Source: Alteriqipengyuania lutimaris (GTDB lineage Bacteria > Pseudomonadota > Alphaproteobacteria > Sphingomonadales > Sphingomonadaceae). From it: DNA of 64,000 bases. The position numbers were made by a program, and so were the translations under genes. The first letter of the stretch is position 1, and every line of letters begins with the position of its first letter. The DNA lies in contig NZ_QRBB01000001.1 of assembly GCF_003363135.1 (NCBI RefSeq), positions 1,364,001 to 1,428,000 of the forward strand, read 5' to 3'. The notes below the pieces were generated by a model. The model searched no databases. It saw only the letters and a program-made list of their open reading frames with translations, and was not told the DNA's origin. This document shows positions 45,699-52,741 of this stretch, piece by piece.

Positions 45699-46501
45699 CC
45701 GGCATCCACCCAGTAATTATGCGCGGTGCAGAAGCGCGCGTCGTCCGATGCGAGGAACAATGCCATCGCCGCGATGTCGGCCGGCTGGATACGGCCCTTC
45801 AGACACTGCGCCGCCACGATCTCCGCCTCGCCTTCGGGCGTGTACCATTTCATCTGACGCGGAGTCTGCACATTGCCCGGAATGATCGTGTTCACGCGGA
45901 TGTTGTCGGGCCCCAGCTCCCGCGCGAGGCTCCGCGTCAGGCCTTCGATGGCAGCCTTTGCGGTCTCGTAGAGTGTCAGGTTCTCCAGCCCCAGATGCCA
46001 GCTGATCGATCCCAGGTTGACGATGCTGCCACCGCCCGCCTGCTGCATCGCGGGAGTGACCGCCTGCGCGGCGAAGAACTGATGCTTGAGGTTGACCGCC
46101 ATCCGGTCGTCCCAGAATTCCGGGGTCACATCGGCCACCTTGTGCCGGTCGTCGCTGGCGGCGTTGTTGATCAGCACGTCGCATCCACCGAACCTATCGA
46201 TGATCGAGTGGATCTTGGCGCCGTAGTCGGCGGTGTCGGTAATGTCGCAATGGTGGAAGATCGGCTGTGCCGGTGCATCCGCCAGCCGTTCGACCAGCGC
46301 TTCGCTGGTATCCGTCTGCACATCCACGAAAGCGACGCGCGCGCCCTGCCGTGCAAATCCCTCTACGATCGCCTCGCCGATGCCGGACCCGCCGCCACTG
46401 ACGATCACCCGCTTGCCGGACAAGCTCGGATAGACGGCCGATCCCGAAGTCGGGGCCAGCTCACCCTCCGCCATGCGGTTAAATTCCTCACCCATTTGCA
46501 T
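45689..46501 (-). CDS. xylB: D-xylose 1-dehydrogenase (short-chain dehydrogenase)
   Basis: The 270-residue SDR shows SGGGSGIGEAIVEGFARQGA at the NAD(P) site, INNAASDDRHKVADVTPEFW, the catalytic GSISWHLGLENLTLYETAKA (Ser, Tyr, Lys), and CLKGRIQPADIAAMALFLAS near the C-terminus, ending NYWVDAGWR. These blocks read almost identically to Caulobacter XylB as I remember it, making the assignment firmer than for a generic SDR. It oxidises xylose to xylonolactone with NAD. The frame is open to TTG 46519; I use ATG 46501, with ATG 46474 possible. It sits 34 bp after xylX in the same transcript. Confidence 0.92.
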   Translation of the reverse strand: MQMGEEFNRMAEGELAPTSGSAVYPSLSGKRVIVSGGGSGIGEAIVEGFARQGARVAFVDVQTDTSEALVERLADAPAQPIFHHCDITDTADYGAKIHSIIDRFGGCDVLINNAASDDRHKVADVTPEFWDDRMAVNLKHQFFAAQAVTPAMQQAGGGSIVNLGSISWHLGLENLTLYETAKAAIEGLTRSLARELGPDNIRVNTIIPGNVQTPRQMKWYTPEGEAEIVAAQCLKGRIQPADIAAMALFLASDDARFCTAHNYWVDAGWR

Positions 46502-46535
46502 TTTTCTCTTTAATTCCAAGTAGATCGGGCGCCGG

Positions 46536-47660
46536 TCAAAGCCTGTCGACCAACCCGCGCGCGTTCAGATTTCGTACCCATTCGCCGATGCCGGTCGTCC
46601 AGGCCGGGGCATCGCGCGAAGTCATAACAGTATTTACGAGGCTCCCGATCCGTTCCGACCGGATGGTGACCACATCGCCGATCTTGTGGGTAAACCCGGC
46701 GCCTGCCTCTTCACGATCGTCGGTCGGCGCGAACAGCGTTCCGCAAAACAGCACGAAGCCATCGGGATAATGATGCTCCGACAGGCACTGCGCAACCAGA
46801 TCGGCCGGATCGCGGCTGATCTGCGCCATCTCGTTTCGGCCTTCGAGGCGATATCCGTCCGGCCCTTCGATCTCCAGTTCCACGTCGGCCTTGCGCACGT
46901 CGTCGAGCGTGAAGCCATCGTCGAACAGACGGATAAACGGCCCGATCGCGCAGGAGGCGGTGTTGTCCTTCGCCTTGGACAGCAGCAGCGCGGAACGGCC
47001 TTCGAAATCGCGCAGATTGACGTCGTTGCCAAGCGTCGCGCCCAGGATTTCGCCGTGCGCGTCGCACACGAGCACCACCTCGGGTTCCGGATTGTTCCAG
47101 CTCGAATCCGAACGGATGCCGATGGGTTCGCCGTGCCCAACCGAAGAGAGGACCGGGGATTTGGAGAAGATTTCCGCATCCGGGCCGATCGCCACTTCGA
47201 GATATTGCGACCACATGCCCTCTTCGAGCAGGGCCTGCTTGAGCTGTTCGGCTTCCGCGCTGCCGGGAACAACTGCGCGGATTCCGGCGCCGACCTTCTC
47301 TTCCAGCTGCGCGCGAATATCCTTCGCCTTCTGCGCGTCGCCGCGCGCACGTTCCTCTATCACCCGCTCGATTGCCGACACCGCGAAGGTAACGCCGCTG
47401 GCCTTGATGCACTGGAGGTCGATCGGGCTGAGCAGGCTCCAGCCTTCGGGAAGACCGTCGGTGACCCGCCCCAGCTTCTCGCCGCCAGTCCAGGCCTTCC
47501 GTGCAAGAGCGCCGGAAACGCTCGCGACGGAGCTGGTCAGATCGTAAAGCATGCCTTCGTGGATCGCGATGACCACGGGTCCTTCCGGCGCCATTGCGCG
47601 CCCGATGAAGCGTCCGCTCGTGTAATCCGCTGGCAGAATGGAAACCAGATTTTCGGCCAT
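46536..47660 (-). CDS. xylX: 2-keto-3-deoxy-D-xylonate dehydratase (FAH family)
   Basis: The 374-residue protein has a C-terminal fumarylacetoacetate-hydrolase-like domain. GIRSDSSWNNPEPEVVLV holds the metal-ligand glutamates (ExE), ILGATLGNDVNLRDFEGRSA the aspartate loop, and LLLSKAKDNTASCAIGP the conserved lysine. The longer N-terminal half (SPIDLQCIKASGVTFAVSAI) is typical of XylX and absent from ordinary FAH. It dehydrates keto-deoxyxylonate to alpha-ketoglutarate semialdehyde, the fourth Weimberg step. It is the first gene of xylX-xylB-xylC-acetylesterase-GH5-epimerase. The 92-bp gap to the divergent GH43 gene contains an operator copy. Confidence 0.9.
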   Translation of the reverse strand: MAENLVSILPADYTSGRFIGRAMAPEGPVVIAIHEGMLYDLTSSVASVSGALARKAWTGGEKLGRVTDGLPEGWSLLSPIDLQCIKASGVTFAVSAIERVIEERARGDAQKAKDIRAQLEEKVGAGIRAVVPGSAEAEQLKQALLEEGMWSQYLEVAIGPDAEIFSKSPVLSSVGHGEPIGIRSDSSWNNPEPEVVLVCDAHGEILGATLGNDVNLRDFEGRSALLLSKAKDNTASCAIGPFIRLFDDGFTLDDVRKADVELEIEGPDGYRLEGRNEMAQISRDPADLVAQCLSEHHYPDGFVLFCGTLFAPTDDREEAGAGFTHKIGDVVTIRSERIGSLVNTVMTSRDAPAWTTGIGEWVRNLNARGLVDRL

Positions 47661-47682
47661 ATGTGGCTCTTGCCCTCCCGAG

Positions 47683-47696
47683 TGTGAGCGCTACCA
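47683..47696. promoter_or_regulatory. LacI-type operator, copy 4 (xylX unit / GH43)
   Basis: TGTGAGCGCTACCA matches the consensus at 12 of 14 positions, with the right half perfect. It is 22 bp before the xylX start and 56 bp before the GH43 start, in the divergent gap, so it can control both units. Confidence 0.75.
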
Positions 47697-47752
47697 TATG
47701 GATGCGACCTTGCGAGAGCAAGGCATAACAAAAAGCGTTGGGAGAGACTTCG

Positions 47753-49408
47753 ATGGCATACCGAATTGGGGGAGTCCTGCTCCCTATGGCGCTCGTTCTG
47801 GGTCATCCGGCACTTGCCCAGCCGGAAGCGACCTTCGACTTCGTGGAGTACGAGGGACGCGACAACACGCCGCCGGCGCCCGAGGGCTATTACCGTAATC
47901 CGGTCCTGCCCGGGTTCCATCCCGATCCCTCGATCGTGAAAGTGGGCGACGATTTCTATGCGGTCAATTCGACCTTCAGCTGGTTTCCGGGCCTGCCGAT
48001 CCTGCACAGCCGCGATCTGGTGGACTGGACGCTGATCGGCAATGCGATCAACCGATCGGACCAGCTCGATTTCTCCGGGCTGGGGACCAATCGCGGCCTG
48101 TTTGCGCCCGCGATCACGCATCACGACGGCAAATTCTGGATCGTGAATACCTGCATCGAATGCGGCGACAATTTCGTCATTACTGCGGATCGCCCCGAAG
48201 GGCCGTGGAGCGATCCCAAGTGGCTGGAGTTCGGCGGGATCGACCCATCGCTCTATTTCGAAGGCGAGCGGGCCTGGATTGTCTACAACGACGCGCCGCC
48301 GGGAGAGCCGAAGTATGAAGGCCACCGCGCGCTCTGGCTGCAGGAGTTCGATCAGGAAACCATGCAGGTCTTGCCCGAGCGCACGCTGCTGGTGGATGGC
48401 GGCGTCGACCCGTCGACCAATCCGATCTGGGCCGAAGGGCCGCATATCTACAAGATCGACGGCTGGTATTATCTGCTCACCGCCGAAGGCGGCACGGCGG
48501 ACCAGCATTCGCAGACCATCTGGCGTTCGCGCAATGTCGACGGGCCCTACGTGCCGGGGCCGATCAACCCGATCCTGACCCAGCGCGATCTTTCGCCCGA
48601 CCGGCCGGACCGGGTGGAGGCGACCGGGCACGCCGATATCGTCCAGCTCGACGACGGCAGCTGGTGGGGCCTATTCCTCGCCACGCGACCCTTCGCCGGG
48701 CAATCGACATTGCTGGGGCGCGAGACCTTCCTTCTGCCGGTCCGCTGGAAGGATGGCTGGCCGCTGTTCCTCGAGCCCGGGGAAGCGGTGCCGCCGGTGG
48801 TCGAAAAGCCCGATCTGGCCGCCGCTACGGGCGCAGAATGGACAGCCTGGCGCGACGGTTTCGACGCGCCCGCACTCTCGCCCGAATGGCTCACGATGCG
48901 CACTCCGGGAGAGGAATCGCGTATCCTGCACGATCTCGACCGCGGCGAAATCCTGCTGCGGCCCGGCGCCGTGCCGGCGGGCAGTCTCGACAGGTTCGCT
49001 TTCATCGGACGCCGGATGCGCCATCACGACGCGGCATTCACCACCGCGGTGAACATGACCCGCGGGGACGAGGGGGATTACGCAGGGCTGCTCGCCTTCA
49101 TGGACGAGGGGCATTTCCTGACGGTGGGCATCGAACAGGGCGAGGCCGCGCGCGAGATCGTAGTCCGCCTGCGCAAGGACCCGGACGACGCGGAGCGGGG
49201 CGAAGTCGTCCACCGCGCTGCGTGGAACGACGCGAGCGCCCAACTGCGGCTGAGCTTCGAAGGTGGCAGCGCCGTCGCCGCATGGCGCGAAGGCGAGGAT
49301 GGCGAATGGACGCAATCTCCTGCGATCGACGTCGAGCCCTTGTCATCGATCCATGCCGGGCTGTTCACCGGGCTGGTGGTCGGCCCCTATGCAGTGGCGG
49401 GCGACTAG
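47753..49408 (+). CDS. GH43 beta-xylosidase/arabinofuranosidase
   Basis: This encodes 551 residues with a signal peptide (GGVLLPMALVLGHPALAQ). The GH43 propeller opens YRNPVLPGFHPDPSIVKVGD, where HPDPS contains the general base. FGGIDPSLYFEGERAW holds the second aspartate and NPIWAEGPHIYKIDGWYYLL the acid glutamate. A C-terminal concanavalin-like domain (FIGRRMRHHDAAFTTAV, then GDYAGLLAF) completes the layout of the GH43 xylosidases with C-terminal sandwich. It releases xylose or arabinose from short xylo-oligosaccharides. ATG 47753 has GGGAG at good spacing. It is transcribed alone and faces xylX across an operator. Confidence 0.92.
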   Translation: MAYRIGGVLLPMALVLGHPALAQPEATFDFVEYEGRDNTPPAPEGYYRNPVLPGFHPDPSIVKVGDDFYAVNSTFSWFPGLPILHSRDLVDWTLIGNAINRSDQLDFSGLGTNRGLFAPAITHHDGKFWIVNTCIECGDNFVITADRPEGPWSDPKWLEFGGIDPSLYFEGERAWIVYNDAPPGEPKYEGHRALWLQEFDQETMQVLPERTLLVDGGVDPSTNPIWAEGPHIYKIDGWYYLLTAEGGTADQHSQTIWRSRNVDGPYVPGPINPILTQRDLSPDRPDRVEATGHADIVQLDDGSWWGLFLATRPFAGQSTLLGRETFLLPVRWKDGWPLFLEPGEAVPPVVEKPDLAAATGAEWTAWRDGFDAPALSPEWLTMRTPGEESRILHDLDRGEILLRPGAVPAGSLDRFAFIGRRMRHHDAAFTTAVNMTRGDEGDYAGLLAFMDEGHFLTVGIEQGEAAREIVVRLRKDPDDAERGEVVHRAAWNDASAQLRLSFEGGSAVAAWREGEDGEWTQSPAIDVEPLSSIHAGLFTGLVVGPYAVAGD

Positions 49409-49426
49409 GCCTGCCGGGCGGGGTGA

Positions 49427-50548
49427 TCACTCGGCCCGGAAGATATAGACCGGGCCGATATCGATCGCCTGTGCTTCGGCGGCGAAGTGCAGCGCCAGCT
49501 CGGCGGACCCGGCAGGCAGATCGCGCGGCGCTGTGGTGTTGATCCGGATCAGCTGCCAGTTCTCGCCGACGGTGAACAGGTTCTGCGCGAATCCATCGTA
49601 GGGCGGGGTCCGGTCCTGGATGCGCATCGCGACCAACCCCTTGCCGTCGGCGGTCTGCGCGCTGACCGTCTTGGCGGCGATCGCGATGAGCAGCTTGTCA
49701 CCCTCGGCAATCGGCTCCTGGATCGGAATCCCTGCGACAAGGTCCCAGTCGTTCTCGCCGGGCGCGTCGAGCGAATAGCGCGTCGCCTTGCCCAGCCAGA
49801 TGGAGGAATCCTCGCGATCCTCGATCGTGCCGACCGTCGCGCCCCGCGTCCAGTTGCGCAGATCGGGGCGGTTCAGGAGCGTGCCTGCATCGGTGAGCGG
49901 ATCGGGGATCAACGGTTCTTCGGTCTCCACCGGTTCGGGCTGGTCGGGTTTGGGCGCACCGAGGATAGAAGACGCACCGGTGACCACGATGGTCTGGCCG
50001 ATCTCGACCGTCTGCTTCGCCCCGCCGAGCTGGAAGACCACGCGCGCCTCGTCGCTCGCGTAAGCTGCGTTGGCGGTGCCGCTGACCTCGTACCATTCCC
50101 AGTCCGAACCGACCGAGATGGTATCGTCCGCGAAGCCACCATAGGGCGGGCCGTTTTCCTGCACGCGCACCGCGATCACACCTTTCCCGTCGGCGGTGTC
50201 GGCAGAGACGGTCCGGGCATGGAAGCCGATCGTCACCGTGTCTCCGCGCGCGATCCCTTCGAGTAGCGGAACATAGGTCTGGCTGGACCAAAGGTCGGGC
50301 CCCTTGCTGCTCACCTCGTAACGGCGCGCGGCGCCGCCTCCAGGAATCGTCTCGTCCTGCACGCCTTCGACGTCGAGCGCGGCGCCTTCGGTCTGCCAGA
50401 CGAGATCGCGCGGATCGTTGATCAGGCTGCCGGGAAGCTGTTCGCTGAAGGCTTCCAGTTCGGGCGGCAGGCCCTGCGCGAGGACCTGCGGCGCGGCGAG
50501 CAGGAGCGCGCTCGTCGAAAGGGCGATGGTGATGGTGCGGCCTAGCAT
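49427..50548 (-). CDS. Secreted protein of two tandem carbohydrate-binding-like modules, no catalytic domain
   Basis: The 373-residue protein has a signal peptide (ALSTSALLLAAPQVLAQ). The rest is two homologous beta-sandwich-like repeats of about 140 residues (49-190 and 231-370) joined by a proline- and glutamate-rich linker. The repeats share AxTVSAxTADGKGxxAxRxQ and PPYxGFA, and each carries conserved tryptophans. They resemble the CBM4/9-type domains that precede some GH10 xylanases, but I cannot fix the family. With no enzyme attached, it may bind oligosaccharides in the periplasm or present them to the co-expressed GH5, whose stop lies 18 bp upstream in the same transcript. Confidence 0.72.
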   Translation of the reverse strand: MLGRTITIALSTSALLLAAPQVLAQGLPPELEAFSEQLPGSLINDPRDLVWQTEGAALDVEGVQDETIPGGGAARRYEVSSKGPDLWSSQTYVPLLEGIARGDTVTIGFHARTVSADTADGKGVIAVRVQENGPPYGGFADDTISVGSDWEWYEVSGTANAAYASDEARVVFQLGGAKQTVEIGQTIVVTGASSILGAPKPDQPEPVETEEPLIPDPLTDAGTLLNRPDLRNWTRGATVGTIEDREDSSIWLGKATRYSLDAPGENDWDLVAGIPIQEPIAEGDKLLIAIAAKTVSAQTADGKGLVAMRIQDRTPPYDGFAQNLFTVGENWQLIRINTTAPRDLPAGSAELALHFAAEAQAIDIGPVYIFRAE

Positions 50549-50566
50549 GTCAGGATCCTCGCGCTG

Positions 50567-51601
50567 TCAGTTGTCTTCGGTCAGGCCCAGGGCGGCGCGC
50601 ATTCCGGACAGCCATTGCCCGCTTGCGCGATCCCAGAAGGGATAGGTGTTGGCATAGGCCCACACGCACATCCCGATGCCCGTCGGCTCGAAAGCCTCGC
50701 GCACCGCACGGTGGTAGGCGGCGCGTTCGGGCGTCGCGACGTATTTGTCGTAGGCGCCGGTCTCACCCATGAAGGGCGTCTTGCCCGTGCGTTCGATATA
50801 GGCGCGCACCTTCTCGACATCCTTCGCGAGCTGTGCGCGGTCCCCGGCGACGGGGAAGCTGCGGCCGGGCGGCGGCATGTCGGGCTGGGTCCATTCCGCC
50901 CCCTGATGGGTGAAGGCGAAGGGATCGTAATAGTGGAAGGTCGGGTGGATGTTGGGATCGTCGGGCAGCGGCAGGCTGGCGAGCGAATCGATCCCGCTCC
51001 AGTTCTCGCCGCCGATGATCACCGCGCGGGTAGGATGCGTCTCGCGCACGGCTTCGAGTGCGGGAGTGAGCGTCTCGAGCAGGTTGGAATGGTCGAAATT
51101 CTTGTGCGGCTCGTTCTCGAGCTCGAACCACAGCGTATCTTCGGGGTAGCCTTCGAACCGATCGGCGATCTGCGCCCACACGGCGCCGTGCCATTCGGCC
51201 ACCGCGAGCGGATCATCGTGGATCGGGTCGAAATGGTGGCTGTTGAGAATGACGTTGAGATCGGCCGCGAGGGCCTGGTCGACTACGGCCTGGACCCGGT
51301 CCATCCACGCAGGGTCGACGGTCCAGGGCGCGTCCTGCAGCGTCTTGTTGTGCCAGCGGACGGGAATGCGGACGGTTTCGAACCCGGCAGCCTTGATCCG
51401 CGTAAAGTCCTCCGCGACGATCTTGGCGCCGCCCCATTGGCCTTCCTGCTCGGGTTCGAGCATGTTGCCCATGTTGATGCAGGTGCCGACCGGAAGGGCG
51501 GCAGCCGATGCGAGTGGATCGTCGGGAACGGTGTCCTGCGCAACCGCGCCGCATGCAGCAATCGCCAGCGCGCACGCGCCCAGGCTCGTGGGTATCCTCA
51601 T
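50567..51601 (-). CDS. GH5 endoglucanase-like protein
   Basis: The 344-residue protein has a short secretion leader (LGACALAIAACGAVAQ) in which a lipobox cysteine or normal cleavage is possible. Motifs of the GH5 cellulase branch are INMGNMLEPEQEGQWGG, FETVRIPVRWHNKT, NSHHFDPIHDDP, the acid/base glutamate in WFELENEPHKNFDH and the nucleophile in TPFMGETGAYDK. The first part (GxNMGNxLE) is characteristic of endo-beta-1,4-glucanases, including xyloglucanases. Together with the GH31 alpha-xylosidase, this points to xyloglucan as a second target. ATG 51601 has GGGGAG upstream and an operator 39 bp upstream. Confidence 0.86.
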   Translation of the reverse strand: MRIPTSLGACALAIAACGAVAQDTVPDDPLASAAALPVGTCINMGNMLEPEQEGQWGGAKIVAEDFTRIKAAGFETVRIPVRWHNKTLQDAPWTVDPAWMDRVQAVVDQALAADLNVILNSHHFDPIHDDPLAVAEWHGAVWAQIADRFEGYPEDTLWFELENEPHKNFDHSNLLETLTPALEAVRETHPTRAVIIGGENWSGIDSLASLPLPDDPNIHPTFHYYDPFAFTHQGAEWTQPDMPPPGRSFPVAGDRAQLAKDVEKVRAYIERTGKTPFMGETGAYDKYVATPERAAYHRAVREAFEPTGIGMCVWAYANTYPFWDRASGQWLSGMRAALGLTEDN

Positions 51602-51639
51602 CCGGTCTCTCCCCTGCCGGCTTACATCGGCCAGCTTTT

Positions 51640-51653
51640 CGGTAGCGCTATCA
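51640..51653. promoter_or_regulatory. LacI-type operator, copy 5 (GH5-CBM unit)
   Basis: CGGTAGCGCTATCA matches the consensus at 12 of 14 positions with an intact TAGCGCTA core. It lies upstream of the minus-strand GH5 gene, between it and the end of the cupin-like gene. Confidence 0.75.
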
Positions 51654-51706
51654 TAGGGATCGCGATGTCGTAAAGACCCGGCGGGCGCAGTAGAGCCGGT
51701 ATGGGT

Positions 51707-52714
51707 TCAGCGACCGCCGAGCACAGCGATCACGAAGCGGCGGATCCTCTCGTCCCGCTCGGGCGAGGGCGGGCCGGTGACCGTTCGTGCGGGAGGGGGC
51801 AGATGGTCGGCTGCGCGTTCCGCCTCCGGGCCGAACACGAAATGGTCGAACCATGCGCGCCAGGCCGCACGCTGGGCCGGCGGCTGGTCGCGGATCGCCA
51901 TGATCGCATGGACGAGCGCGAGGAACCCGCCGCCATGGGCGGCATCATTGTGCCAATAGTTGAGGAGAATGTTGATCGGCGCGCTCGCCTGGACGTGATG
52001 CCACCAGAGCGTGGGGATGTAGATCGCGTCGCCGGGTTCGAGCTCGGCCGTCTGCGCAAGCTCGCGCGCATTCTCGTATCGGGGGTAACGCGCGAGGTCC
52101 GGTGCCAGCGGGTCGACCATGCTCACCGGCTGCCCGGCGGGGGTTACGTCCAGCGGGCCCACGTAGAGGTCCGGCGTGGCCTCTGGCGGAAACAGGGTAA
52201 AACGACGCTGTCCGAGGGCCACGACGGCGAAATTGTCCGACATGTCGAAATGGGTTGCCACCTGCGTCGCATTGCCCAGCCAGATGCGGGTGGTCGCTCC
52301 GCTCGCATGATCGGCGAGCGGGAAGGGGTTCGCCGTCTCGAAGCCGGGAAGGTGGGAGGCGGCGGGCGCTGCGCCCGCATACATTCCGGGCGGCGCCGGC
52401 TCATGCTCGATCCGCTGCAGTTCCCGGCTCAGCTGCGAGAGCGATGCCTGCTGCCGCTGAAAATTGAAGCCGCGCATGTCGGCTCTGTAGAAGAACCGCC
52501 CCTTCTCGGTCGGGGGGGTGAGCATGATGTCGGTCGGCGCCCCGGTGTCGAGCGCTTCGATGAGCGATAGCGCTTCCTCCGGCGAACGCTGTCCGGCCTC
52601 GACCAGGGGCCAGTCCTTCACCAGCCCACGGATCACCACCGGCGCATAGCGCGGACGAACCTCGCGCTCGAAAGTTGCGCGGTCGGGCGGCACGATTTCC
52701 TCGATCGGAGTCAT
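51707..52714 (-). CDS. Cupin-like (JmjC/cupin_8) domain protein, copy 2
   Basis: This 335-residue protein is a paralogue of the protein at 19348-20382: same entry strand (PVVIRGLVKDWPLV), same iron triad (VATHFDMSDNFAV and IYIPTLWWHHV) and same central GQRRFTLFPPEA. The intact HxD...H set predicts an Fe(II)/2-oxoglutarate-type enzyme. Copy 1 goes with the receptor and halogenase-like genes, whereas this one directly follows a GH3 gene (27 bp), so the association is with the locus and not with one halogenase. What it hydroxylates is unknown. Confidence 0.8.
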   Translation of the reverse strand: MTPIEEIVPPDRATFEREVRPRYAPVVIRGLVKDWPLVEAGQRSPEEALSLIEALDTGAPTDIMLTPPTEKGRFFYRADMRGFNFQRQQASLSQLSRELQRIEHEPAPPGMYAGAAPAASHLPGFETANPFPLADHASGATTRIWLGNATQVATHFDMSDNFAVVALGQRRFTLFPPEATPDLYVGPLDVTPAGQPVSMVDPLAPDLARYPRYENARELAQTAELEPGDAIYIPTLWWHHVQASAPINILLNYWHNDAAHGGGFLALVHAIMAIRDQPPAQRAAWRAWFDHFVFGPEAERAADHLPPPARTVTGPPSPERDERIRRFVIAVLGGR

Positions 52715-52741
52715 GCCGCCCGCCCTAGCGTGGGCAATATC

